Below, piece after piece: positions 40,022 to 48,607 of a stretch of DNA of 64,000 bases. A model generated the notes under the pieces. It was given only the letters and a program-made list of their open reading frames with translations, searched no databases and was not told where the DNA came from. The stretch's first letter is position 1; each line of letters opens with the position of its first letter. The stretch is from positions 180,761 to 244,760 of the forward strand of contig NZ_MACH01000093.1 of assembly GCF_001884065.1 (NCBI RefSeq), read 5' to 3'. Source of the stretch: Bacillus proteolyticus. GTDB taxonomy: Bacteria; Bacillota; Bacilli; Bacillales; Bacillaceae_G. The translations under genes and the position numbers were made by a program.

Positions 40022-40666
40022 ATGAGTAATTTAGAATTGTTAAATCCAGGGAACAGTGCATTAATTTTGATCGATTTTCAGCCTCAAATGACTTTTGGAG
40101 TTGCAAGCATTGACAGACAAACATTGATTAATAACGTTATGCTGCTTGCTAAATCAGCAAAAACTTTTAACGTACCTACTATTCTTACTACAGTTGAGAC
40201 ACGTAGCTTTTCTGGTTATTTTTGGCCACAAATTCTTGACATATTCCCAAACCATGAAATTATAGAACGCAGTTCAATGAACTCTTGGGAAGATCCAAAA
40301 TTTGTTGAAGCAGTTAAAGCAACAGGTAGAAAGAAATTAATATTTGCAGCACTTTGGACTGAAGTTTGCCTTGCATTCCCTGTGCTTGAAGCAATTAAAG
40401 CTGGCTATGAGGTGTATGCAGTTGATGATGCTTCAGGTGGTACTAGTTTGACAGCACATAACGCTGCTATGCGTCGTGTAGAACAAGCTGGTGCAATTCC
40501 AGTGACAGCAATTCAAGTTTTACTTGAATACCAACGTGACTGGGCACACAAAGATACTTATGATGCTGTAATGGAGATTGTAAAGGAACACACTGGTGCT
40601 TATGGTCAAGGTGTAGAATACGCATATACTATGGTGCATGGTGCGCTTCCAAGCAGGAAAATATGA
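40022..40666 (+). CDS. isochorismatase-fold cysteine hydrolase (YcaC-like), copy 2
   Basis: 214 residues, same fold as the gene at 39179: Asp in ALILIDFQPQMTFG, Lys in GRKKLIFAAL and Cys in WTEVCLAFPVLEAIKAGYEVYAV. The substrate pocket differs (FSGYFWPQILDIFP in place of FENGPNGPLMQELVD), so the two probably act on different compounds. AAAAGGAG precedes the ATG. Its stop overlaps the next gene start (ATGA). Confidence 0.88.
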   Translation: MSNLELLNPGNSALILIDFQPQMTFGVASIDRQTLINNVMLLAKSAKTFNVPTILTTVETRSFSGYFWPQILDIFPNHEIIERSSMNSWEDPKFVEAVKATGRKKLIFAALWTEVCLAFPVLEAIKAGYEVYAVDDASGGTSLTAHNAAMRRVEQAGAIPVTAIQVLLEYQRDWAHKDTYDAVMEIVKEHTGAYGQGVEYAYTMVHGALPSRKI

Positions 40667-41256
40667 AACAAGAAGGAGTAGCTGTCGAAGAGACTTATAC
40701 AGGGAACGCGATGGATGCTGCCGATCCAGTAACAACGATTGTTACATGGGAAATTCAACAGGGTAAAGAAAAACAGTTTGAAACATGGAGACATGAAATC
40801 GAAGCTGCCGCTACTAAATTCCCAGGGCATTTAGGTGTAAATCTAATAGTCCCAAATAACGAATTCAGAGAGTATACTGTTATTTTTCGCTTTGATACGT
40901 ATGAGCATCTACGTGCTTGGCAAGAATCAGATGTTCGCCGAGATTTGTTAAAAACGGCAGAACAATTTCAAGTTACTAATCCAAGTTATAAAACTGAAAG
41001 CAGTTTGGCTTATTGGTTTGTTACTCCGAAAACGCCAGTCCCACCGCAAAAATGGAAAATGTCTATCGTTACCCTTCTGGGTGTATGGCCTCTTAGCATG
41101 TTAGTTCCTAAATTGATAGGACCTATCATAAAACATATGAATCCTATTATGTCCGCTTTTTTTGTTTCTGTATGTATAGTGTCCTTGCTATCATGGGTAG
41201 TTATGCCGATTTTCGGTAAATTATTTCATCCATGGTTACAAAATAATAGGAAGTAG
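40663..41256 (+). CDS. ABM-domain membrane protein
   Basis: 197 residues. The N-terminal half is an antibiotic-biosynthesis-monooxygenase-like ferredoxin fold (TTIVTWEIQQGKEKQFETWRHEIEAAATKFPGHLGVNLIVP ... YTVIFRFDTYEHLRAWQES). The C-terminal half has two membrane helices (MSIVTLLGVWPLSMLVPKLIG and IMSAFFVSVCIVSLLSWVV). Membrane-tethered ABM proteins of this kind are common in hydrolase clusters but have no assigned reaction. It overlaps the isochorismatase gene by four bases, so the two are coupled. Confidence 0.82.
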   Translation: MKQEGVAVEETYTGNAMDAADPVTTIVTWEIQQGKEKQFETWRHEIEAAATKFPGHLGVNLIVPNNEFREYTVIFRFDTYEHLRAWQESDVRRDLLKTAEQFQVTNPSYKTESSLAYWFVTPKTPVPPQKWKMSIVTLLGVWPLSMLVPKLIGPIIKHMNPIMSAFFVSVCIVSLLSWVVMPIFGKLFHPWLQNNRK

Positions 41257-41269
41257 ACGAGGTGTGAAT

Positions 41270-43105
41270 ATGAATTTACCGGATATGATCTTATATAACG
41301 GAAAAATTACTACCCTTGATCCCTCTCAACCTGAGGTATCTGCTATCGCCATAACTGATGGTTTAATAACTGCAATAGGTGGAGATGAGCTTCTTGATAG
41401 CGCCACAGAAAAAACAAAAAAAATAGACCTTAAAAGAAAAAGAGCTATTCCAGGTCTGAATGACTCTCATATACACGTTATTCGTGGCGGTCTTCATTAT
41501 AATATGGAATTACGATGGGAAGGTGTGCCTTCAATTGCCATTGCTCTCGAAATGCTCAAAGAACAGGCAAGGCGTACACCTGCTCCTCAGTGGGTAAGAG
41601 TAGTTGGAGGTTGGTCTGAATTTCAATTTAAAGAGAGACGGATGCCAACTTTGGAAGAGATTAATGCTGTTTCTGAAGACACACCTGTCTTTGTGCTACA
41701 TCTTTACGATAGAGCACTTGTAAATCGTGCAGGGCTGCGTGCACTGGGATACACAAAAGATACCCCAGACCCTCCAGGTTGTTTAATTGAACGGGATAAA
41801 CGAGGTAATCCAACGGGCCTTTTAATTGCAAATCCTAACGCTTCTATTCTTTATTCAAGTTTGGGTAAAGCTCCAATACTTAATGTTGACGACCAGATTA
41901 ATTCAACTCGCCATTTTATGCGCGAATTAAATAGATTAGGTATTACAAGTGCCATTGACGCAGGTGGTGGTTTCCAAAATTATCCTGATGACTACAAAGT
42001 TGTTGAACATTTAGCCGAGAAGGAACAATTAACTTTGCGTATTGCTTATAATCTATTTACACAAAATCCAAATCATGAATATGAAGACTTTGCTTCATGG
42101 GCAAAAATTGTTTCTCCAGGTCAAGGAAATGATAAGTATAAAATGAATGGTGCCGGAGAAATGTTAGTATTCTCGGCAGCCGATTTTGAAAAATTTCAAA
42201 TGCCACAGCCCGAACTAGCTACGATGATGGAAGCTGACTTAAAGAAAGTAATTTCTCTATTGGTAGAAAACCGTTGGCCATTCCGTTTACATGCAACTTA
42301 TGACGAGTCAATCACACGATTCTTAAATGTATTTGAGGAAGTCAACAAAGAAATTCCTTTTAATGGTCTACGATGGTGGTTTGACCATGCAGAAACAATC
42401 TCAGATCGTAGTATGGAACGTGTTAAGGCTTTAAATGGCGGTATTGCTATCCAAGACCGCATGGCTTTTCAAGGTGAATACTTTGTTGATTTATACGGAA
42501 AGGAAGCTGCAAAGCGTACTCCTCCGATTTATCGTATGTTAGACTTAGGTATACCTGTTGGCGCAGGGAGTGATGCAACTAGGGTTTCCAGCTATAACCC
42601 TTGGGTCGCTCTTTACTGGATGGTTGCCGGAAAAACCATTGGTGGTCTTTCGATATACGACGAAAAAAATAAACTTGATAGAAAAGTAGCCCTGGAATTA
42701 TATTCAAAAGGAAGTGCGTGGTTCTCTGGTGATGAAGGTAAAAAGGGAACCCTTGCAGTAGGTCAGTTTGCTGATATTGCTGTATTGTCTGCTGACTACT
42801 TTACTGTGCCAGAAGAAGAAATCAAGAACCTTGAATCATTACTCACTATTATGGGTGGGCAGGTTGTTTATGGAAATGATGAATTTAAAAGTCTATCACC
42901 TGAATTGCCGCCAGCATCACCTAATTGGTCACCGACGGGAGTTTATGGTTATGGTGGTGCTAACCTAGCCCACACTATACTTTCTCACGATGCCCATGAT
43001 CACAAGTTACATAGTTGCAGTAACCCTCTCCATCAACACACTCATACCATAATAGGAAAAGATGGAACTAAATGGGGTATTGGTTGTACTTGCTTTGCTT
43101 TCTAA
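41270..43105 (+). CDS. YtcJ-like amidohydrolase with His/Cys-rich tail
   Basis: 611-residue metal-dependent hydrolase of the amidohydrolase superfamily (YtcJ-like). It has the HxH motif in GLNDSHIHVIRGGLHYN, a His in FRLHATYDESI, RWWFDHAETI, and the late metal-ligand Asp in GAGSDATRVSSYNPW. The last 40 residues are rich in His and Cys (SHDAHDHKLHSC ... HQHTHT ... GCTC), which is unusual for the family and may bind metal. The ATG at 41270 follows GAGGTG; an earlier GTG at 41264 overlaps it. Last gene of the plus-strand cluster, with a terminator behind. Confidence 0.88.
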   Translation: MNLPDMILYNGKITTLDPSQPEVSAIAITDGLITAIGGDELLDSATEKTKKIDLKRKRAIPGLNDSHIHVIRGGLHYNMELRWEGVPSIAIALEMLKEQARRTPAPQWVRVVGGWSEFQFKERRMPTLEEINAVSEDTPVFVLHLYDRALVNRAGLRALGYTKDTPDPPGCLIERDKRGNPTGLLIANPNASILYSSLGKAPILNVDDQINSTRHFMRELNRLGITSAIDAGGGFQNYPDDYKVVEHLAEKEQLTLRIAYNLFTQNPNHEYEDFASWAKIVSPGQGNDKYKMNGAGEMLVFSAADFEKFQMPQPELATMMEADLKKVISLLVENRWPFRLHATYDESITRFLNVFEEVNKEIPFNGLRWWFDHAETISDRSMERVKALNGGIAIQDRMAFQGEYFVDLYGKEAAKRTPPIYRMLDLGIPVGAGSDATRVSSYNPWVALYWMVAGKTIGGLSIYDEKNKLDRKVALELYSKGSAWFSGDEGKKGTLAVGQFADIAVLSADYFTVPEEEIKNLESLLTIMGGQVVYGNDEFKSLSPELPPASPNWSPTGVYGYGGANLAHTILSHDAHDHKLHSCSNPLHQHTHTIIGKDGTKWGIGCTCFAF

Positions 43106-43424
43106 GTCAAAACCACCGGTATAATGCCCGGTGGTTTTCTTTATGCAATAAGAATATGTAAAAAGAAATAGCAGTATATCCCTAATGGAATCTATTACCA
43201 TGCGATAAGACCGAAGAGTTAATTGATTAACTTGACTTGTTTTTAACAGCCTTCTCTCCTTGCAAAGTCTGCCCTTCTCCCCTTAGGTAAAAGTCCATGG
43301 TATTCCCTTTTGAAGCGACTACACCACACATATAAATCTACTTGCCCTTTAACTGTAATTTAGGTCTTATCCTAAGAATTATGTATCATTTTTAATTCCC
43401 ACACTATAATCATTATTATTTCTA
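43106..43424. other. convergent spacer with terminator
   Basis: AAAACCACCG-gtataatgc-CCGGTGGTTTT (43109-43138) is a strong terminator for the amidohydrolase gene. The rest up to the LysR stop shows no gene. Confidence 0.7.
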
Positions 43425-44303
43425 TTATACTAATACTTTTTTAGGTTCATTTAACTTCTGCATAAAGATACGTGCTGCAAAACTTAAAAATTTATCATCA
43501 AAGTGAATGAGATTAATATCTTGACTTGGTGTTGGGTCAATAATACGAACTATGCTCAAAGTATCATTATTAACGAAGTTAACCAGTGAAAGAGGTATTA
43601 TAGCAACCCCATGTCCATTGTATACAAGGCTCAATAGAGAAATAGAAGATTTTGTTTCTATATTTGCTTCAGATAAAGATAACCCTAAACTCTCACAATA
43701 TATTTTAATAGATTCACGACAACTACATGAAACCATTATTCTACTCAGTCCTACTAATTCTCGAAAAGAAACAAATGATGTTTCATTCAAAGGATGATTT
43801 TTTGGAATGGCAAGGACAAGCTCTTCGCTATACAAAAGGGTGCTTGTTAATGTGTCTGGAATTTGAGCACTACGCGTGATGCCTATATCAATATTTTTAT
43901 CAACGATTTGATTTACAGCAACTTCAGATTCTATAATTTTTACTACGATGTTAGGATAATGTTGTTGAAACTTCATAATATAAGGTGTTAAATAAGTGAG
44001 ATCCTCTAATAAACCTCCTATAGTAATTACCCCTCTTTTTACCCCCTTTAATTCAAAAATTTCATTATAAACGTCATCAAATTGTTGCATGATAAATTTT
44101 CCTTTATCAAATAGCAACTTACCCGCTTCTGTCATTTTGATACCTCTTCCAACTCGATGAAACAAGGGTGTATCAAGTTCACCTTCTAACACACGGATTT
44201 GTTGGCTTAAAGTCGGCTGTGAAATACCTAGAACTTCCGCAGCTTTAGTAAAACTATTATTATTACAAACTTGAATAAAATACTCTAAATGACGTAATTC
44301 CAT
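43425..44303 (-). CDS. LysR family transcriptional regulator
   Basis: 292 residues with the standard N-terminal helix-turn-helix (MELRHLEYFIQVCNNNSFTKAAEVLGISQPTLSQQIRVLEGELDTPLFHRVGRGIKMTEAG) and a C-terminal effector domain (RGVITIGGLLEDLTYLTPYIMKFQQHYPNI). The CynR/CysL-like type. It is the most likely regulator of the adjacent hydrolase cluster, with the CTAT/ATAG-rich spacer as a possible target, but this is inference. GGAGAG precedes the ATG. Confidence 0.92.
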   Translation of the reverse strand: MELRHLEYFIQVCNNNSFTKAAEVLGISQPTLSQQIRVLEGELDTPLFHRVGRGIKMTEAGKLLFDKGKFIMQQFDDVYNEIFELKGVKRGVITIGGLLEDLTYLTPYIMKFQQHYPNIVVKIIESEVAVNQIVDKNIDIGITRSAQIPDTLTSTLLYSEELVLAIPKNHPLNETSFVSFRELVGLSRIMVSCSCRESIKIYCESLGLSLSEANIETKSSISLLSLVYNGHGVAIIPLSLVNFVNNDTLSIVRIIDPTPSQDINLIHFDDKFLSFAARIFMQKLNEPKKVLV

Positions 44304-44513
44304 TCTTGATACCCACTCTCCGCTTTATGAAAGATTTATAATGAAAAGGACGATATGTATACGTTAATATAACAACTTCATTCCCTACTGTACTGATTGA
44401 AATTATACGATTTATTCATTTTGTATTATAATACATTTACTACCACTTATTAATTTTTCCTCCTATTTATTTAATTTATATGTAATTAGGATATTACTAA
44501 ACAGAAATAGCCT

Positions 44514-44996
44514 CTACAAACTTACAATTTCTGTGCGTAATATCCTAACTTTTTCAACTGTTTCATTATCATTTTTCTCAATATAGTCCAAACTACCAAA
44601 TATTTGCCGAATCTCCTCTTTATGCTGAGGAAAAATAATATCCATCGATTCAATACCTTCTGAAGTAATTGACGCATACGTGACACGGCAGTCTTTAGGA
44701 CATGGTTTTCACCTCTTCTTTTCCAACCTATTCACTACATACGTGATACTACTACTTGCAAGTAATGTTTTGTCTTCAAGTTTTTGTATAGGCTGATCGC
44801 CTTTACTGTATAGTAGCTTAAGCACTCCAAATTCTGTTGGATTAAGTCCATAAATTTTTATATTCTTTTCAATACGTTTAGTGATTGACTGTAATTCCCT
44901 TGATAATATAACAAATAACTTTAAAGATAGGCTCTCATCGTTAATCACCCTCGTAATTACCAATCCTTTACAAGTTATCTTGAATTCGAGATTCAT
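44514..44996 (-). pseudogene. MarR family regulator, broken by in-frame TGA
   Basis: The first 95 codons encode a MarR winged helix start (LNPTEFGVLKLLYSKGDQPIQKLEDKTLLASSSITYVVNRLEKKR) and stop at TGA 44709-44711. The same frame continues with KPCPKDCRVTYASITSEGIESMD and 40 more residues to TAG 44514, the normal MarR C-terminal part. The Gly-Leu-Val-type wing tip expected between EKK and RKP is also missing, so a small deletion likely made the stop. The product would lack the wing and dimer helix. Confidence 0.8.
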
Positions 44997-45424
44997 TATA
45001 TTATCGTCAAAATATTATGTCAATCATTCATTTTAGCTTTATCAAGCCACTTATAATTTATTTCTCAACATAAGACATATGGAATTAGAAGAAAACAATT
45101 GTTACTATATAAGTATCTCAATTACGTTATTTCTTTTAAAGAGAGCTTGTTTTCTAACACAAGTTCTCTTTTGTCGTATTCTAAATTGAATCGGGACAAA
45201 TTTCAGATAATGAGTCTGCCCATTTGTATGATATAGTTTTTAAACAAAGATTAGAGCCCTCCTACAAGAAGAAGAGCTCTAATCTTTCATATAAATATTC
45301 ACCATTTCTATCATTGCGGTGACATCAAAACTTTAACTTGATGGGGATATGATACTACCTCAATTAATAAATATTACTCACCATATATCTAGGTTAATAT
45401 CTATCATATTTTTTATAAACAGGA
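44997..45424. other. spacer with two hairpins, no gene
   Basis: AGAGAGCTTGT ... ACAAGTTCTCT (45140-45168) and AAAGATTAGAGC ... GCTCTAATCTTT (45247-45285); the latter ends the CorA pseudogene on the minus strand. At 45334-45345, ACTTGATGGGGA resembles the dispersed CTTGATGG motif seen near 48.4 and 58.4 kb. Confidence 0.5.
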
Positions 45425-46296
45425 TTAATTGGATTTAAAAAAAGATTTCTTTTTCTTTACTCGTAATAAATCACCTGTCCATCCTTTGAATCGCATATAC
45501 ATACCTCCTGTTGTGAAAATAATAAATAAGAGAGCAATTAAATAGCTATATTTCCATTCTAGTTCAGGCATATATTTAAAATTCATTTCCCACGATGTGA
45601 AGAAACAACTTCTTGTAAATGAATCATCGTATCTAATTCTTCTTGGTACTCTTTAACGAGTTGTAATCCACGCTCTAATTTTACGTGTGTTTGTTTATAA
45701 CAAAGAGTTTTTGTTATATTTTCTAACCAAGCTTCCTCCAATCCTTGTAACACTTCTTGTATTAAGCGAAACACATGTGTGTTCATAAATAATTCATGAC
45801 GAATATGATAAATCTTTTCTAAAACTGCTATGTTATTATGATGATAAAAATCCCATAATACATTTCTAAAATGGTTTTCAAAATAGTCAACCTCTCGCAA
45901 ATAGTGAGTTATAAACATTGATAAGATAGCACATAATCCTTCAGCGGAACTATTACAATTTTTTGTACCTATAGGGAAATTATGTATTAATTTTCGGAAA
46001 TCCTCTTCCTCTTTTTCCTGGACCGTTATCAGTATTTCATGAGCTACGAAATAATGAAGAAATTTTTGAATTTTGGCGTCCTTTTTATCTTGATCATATA
46101 AAAACGAACCATATACACAAGTTTGACTTGGTGATAACGTATAAACATATAATCCATTTTCACAGGGAGAACTTATTTTCTTTACAAATTGAGAGAAATA
46201 AGATGTTACATCAAGAGGGATTATAGAAGAAAGTTTTTCAAGCTCACTAGTTTTCACATGATACCAACTCCATTTTGGCATTTTTATGCATTCCAT
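45425..46296 (-). pseudogene. CorA-like magnesium transporter, TM1 deleted and frameshifted
   Basis: The first frame (46296-45583, 237 residues) is the cytoplasmic CorA domain (YFENHFRNVLWDFYHHNNIAVLEKIYHIRHELF, helical stalk VKEYQEELDTMIHLQEV). It ends SSHRGK-stop. In the next frame, 45586-45425, the C-terminal end of CorA continues: MNFKYMPELEW, a membrane helix (SYLIALLFIIFTTGGMYM) and a Lys-rich tail. TM1 and the Gly of the GMN motif are missing, so about 30 codons were deleted together with a frame change. No working channel can be made. Confidence 0.78.
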
Positions 46297-46601
46297 ATTA
46301 TTCTTCCTTTCTGAATAGTTTTATGTTTGATCGAATAATATCCGTAATATGAAATTTGTATGTAGGTATTCATGTCTTGGAGGAAAAGTTTTTAGATCAA
46401 CTAAATTACAAAATAAATGGCATAGGAGGTCTTATTATGTTAAAAGGAAGACCCCCTATATATTAGCTATTTTTATTCTCAATTTTAAACATTTCCTCTA
46501 TACAAGCATTTTTTATCTTTTCTTATAAAGAATTTATTATATGTGGAAAAGAAGCTACATAATTTGGCACGTCTATTCAACGAACTCCATTTCGGTCGTT
46601 A
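46297..46601. other. spacer without a gene
   Basis: AT-rich spacer holding the ribosome site (AAGGAAG) of the CorA pseudogene and a hairpin GGAGGTCTT ... AAGACCCCC (46425-46456) that may end the ParM-like gene. Confidence 0.5.
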
Positions 46602-47582
46602 TTATAATTTGGATTCATATGCAGATTGATTGGTGATGTCGTCAAATACTTGACTTCCAATAATATAGTATCCATGAAGTGCAGCCTCTTTCGAAGTGTC
46701 TACCATACGGAAAGAAGAAATTTCCCCTTGTATTTTTTCAATTCGTTTTTTGTGGATATCTACTATTCCTCCTGTCCAAATAATAGTGTCATACTGGTCT
46801 AACTTAAATTGTTCTTGTAATACACGCATAACGTCTTGGAAGTGTGCGTCCAACTCTTTTTGAATCAAAGTATCAACCTGACTTGTCTGAGGATTTTCTT
46901 CTCGACCTCCATATCCTTTTTCTAAGATTTTTGGCATGTCGTTAATATGCAAGTGATTACTTTCACCCGCATGATTCTGCAGGATATTCTTAATATTTTT
47001 CAAAGGCTTGCTACATCCTAGTTCTGTCTCATAATGATTTAAAATGATATTCTGTTTCATATCTGTCATTTCTAATGTACAAAATCCACCATCAATAATT
47101 AAGATACGATCTCGTTCCTGAATGATTCCCTCTTTTAAGAAATAGGCATGTAAAGCGACCGGTTGCTGAAGAATCAAAGCATTTTCCACCGTAATATTAA
47201 TAAATTCCCCATCAATTTGCACGGAAGTTTCTTTTTTTAGTGCACGTTGTAATTGCTCATGCTGACTACCAAAACAAGTAACGGGAAGCCCGGTAACAAT
47301 TAAAGGTAACACGACATTTTCTTTATAATCCTTTGCAATGCAACCAAATATTTGTTGTTTAAACCGTTCGCTTTCATAATAATTTTCTATTTCTTCGTCA
47401 AATGGAGGAAGAAATGAAGCGTCAGATTGATGTGCTTCATTTCCCATGTAGTATGCAAAGTCTAAGTCTATAAAACTTACCTTTGTTAAATCTTCACTTT
47501 CAGCATGATTAGGTACAGGGGCCAGTGTGGAAGCTTCACTCTTAATCGTCACCTCAGAATCTACACCCTGTCGAATACTCAA
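46602..47582 (-). CDS. orphan ParM/StbA-like actin, probably with damaged start
   Basis: 326 residues with actin-ATPase features: phosphate-2-like ILIIDGGFCTLEM and adenosine-like TIIWTGGIVDIHKKRIE. The N-terminal phosphate-1 motif (normally DxGxxxxK) reads IRQGVDSEVTIKS and lacks the Asp. The frame starts at TTG 47582 with no ribosome site, and an in-frame TGA lies 15 bases upstream; one extra A in the AAAAAA run at GTG (47603 side) would explain this. No parR/parB partner or centromere repeats nearby. So it is a chromosomal orphan, possibly dead, related to plasmid segregation ParM or phage actins. Confidence 0.6.
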   Translation of the reverse strand: MSIRQGVDSEVTIKSEASTLAPVPNHAESEDLTKVSFIDLDFAYYMGNEAHQSDASFLPPFDEEIENYYESERFKQQIFGCIAKDYKENVVLPLIVTGLPVTCFGSQHEQLQRALKKETSVQIDGEFINITVENALILQQPVALHAYFLKEGIIQERDRILIIDGGFCTLEMTDMKQNIILNHYETELGCSKPLKNIKNILQNHAGESNHLHINDMPKILEKGYGGREENPQTSQVDTLIQKELDAHFQDVMRVLQEQFKLDQYDTIIWTGGIVDIHKKRIEKIQGEISSFRMVDTSKEAALHGYYIIGSQVFDDITNQSAYESKL

Positions 47583-47700
47583 GGTAATCTTTTTTCACAC
47601 GGTTAAACTTTATTAAGAAAACCTTAAGAAATTCCCCTCTATATTCATAAGAATTTTTTTCTATACTAAATCATGTAAATGAACAAAAGGAGAAATACTC

Positions 47701-48066
47701 ATGAAGAAATTTGTAATTTGCATAATAGGAATAAGCCTTCCTATATACTTACTACCTTTCATATTACGCGGGGATTTGGATAGATTTAATCCGATTGCTG
47801 AAGAAAAAAATGTATACGCCATTGCGAAAGGATATGGTGTTCCAAATTACCATCATAAAGGAAGAGCTATGTACTCACTAAAAGGTGTTGATGAATTAAG
47901 GAATGAGAAAGAATATACAGTAGGAACGAACACTCCTAATGATTTTATAAGAAAAGCTTACTTAAAAATTCATGTGAAAGGAAAGTATGTCTATTCTTAC
48001 GATGCTATCTCTGAAAAGGACGTACCGGAGGGAATAAGAAAACAATTGGGAATAGAAGATAAATAA
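47701..48066 (+). CDS. yxeA: YxeA family small secreted protein
   Basis: 121 residues: an N-terminal membrane/signal segment (VICIIGISLPIYLLPFI) and the YxeA/DUF1093 domain (KGYGVPNYHHKGRAMYSLKGV, EYTVGTNTPNDFIRKAY, KYVYSYDAISEKDVPEGIRKQLG). Function unknown; B. cereus group genomes often have several copies. AAAAGGAG precedes the ATG. A 3' fragment of a second copy lies at 57773 in the same orientation. Confidence 0.85.
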   Translation: MKKFVICIIGISLPIYLLPFILRGDLDRFNPIAEEKNVYAIAKGYGVPNYHHKGRAMYSLKGVDELRNEKEYTVGTNTPNDFIRKAYLKIHVKGKYVYSYDAISEKDVPEGIRKQLGIEDK

Positions 48067-48138
48067 AAGTTCCTTAGTATGTTCCTACCAAACTCTAAAA
48101 CATAACACATAAAGGTATTTCTACAGAGAGGCGACCCT

Positions 48139-48348
48139 ATGATACCAAAGATCATACCTGTAGTTTTGTTAGTAAACCTATTAATTAGTTGTAGCTCCAT
48201 TAATGATTCATCACCTGCTAAGAATAACGAAACACAAAATCAATTACAAGAAACAAAAAATAAAGGTGAACATTTCAAAGATGATACGCTAGAAACAACA
48301 TCTAATGTTAATACTCCTAACATATTTTTGATATCACGAATATGTTAG
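48139..48348 (+). CDS. small lipoprotein, probably truncated
   Basis: 69 residues: signal peptide with lipobox LLISCSS, then a short Asn/Glu/Lys-rich tail. The stop lies inside a hairpin (ATACTCCTAACATA ... TATGTTAGGAGTAT, 48313-48354), so the last codons are encoded by the stem. It may be a lipoprotein whose 3' part was lost, or a very short natural one. GAGAGGCG precedes the ATG. It probably follows yxeA in the same unit. Confidence 0.55.
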   Translation: MIPKIIPVVLLVNLLISCSSINDSSPAKNNETQNQLQETKNKGEHFKDDTLETTSNVNTPNIFLISRIC

Positions 48349-48372
48349 GAGTATTTCGTATCAGGGCTCCTC

Positions 48373-48421
48373 CATCTCCATCAAGCTAAGATTTTGAAGT
48401 ATCCCCAAAACGAAAATTTTG
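48373..48421. repeat. 49-bp inverted repeat, left copy
   Basis: Matches the reverse complement of 58397-58445 at 41 of 49 positions (core CCATCAAGCTAAG). A related CTTGATGG motif lies inverted at 48487. The pair flanks the iron/glycan operon. Confidence 0.6.
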
Positions 48422-48607
48422 TATCTCTACAGTTATTTATTTAAATTCGGATGGCTTTTTCATTTTTGAGAAGAACGTTTTTTTACTTGATGGCAATGCT
48501 GCTGGCCCTCTAGCCAGTACAATATGTCAATAATGTTTCCTGTTTCTGTTGATGAATATGAAAATACTACCCACACACTTAATGAAAGTATAACAATATT
48601 TATTACC

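Noticed and set aside
45080-45200. Short plus-strand frame starting MELEENN
   Set aside because: No ribosome site and it crosses a hairpin; probably chance.
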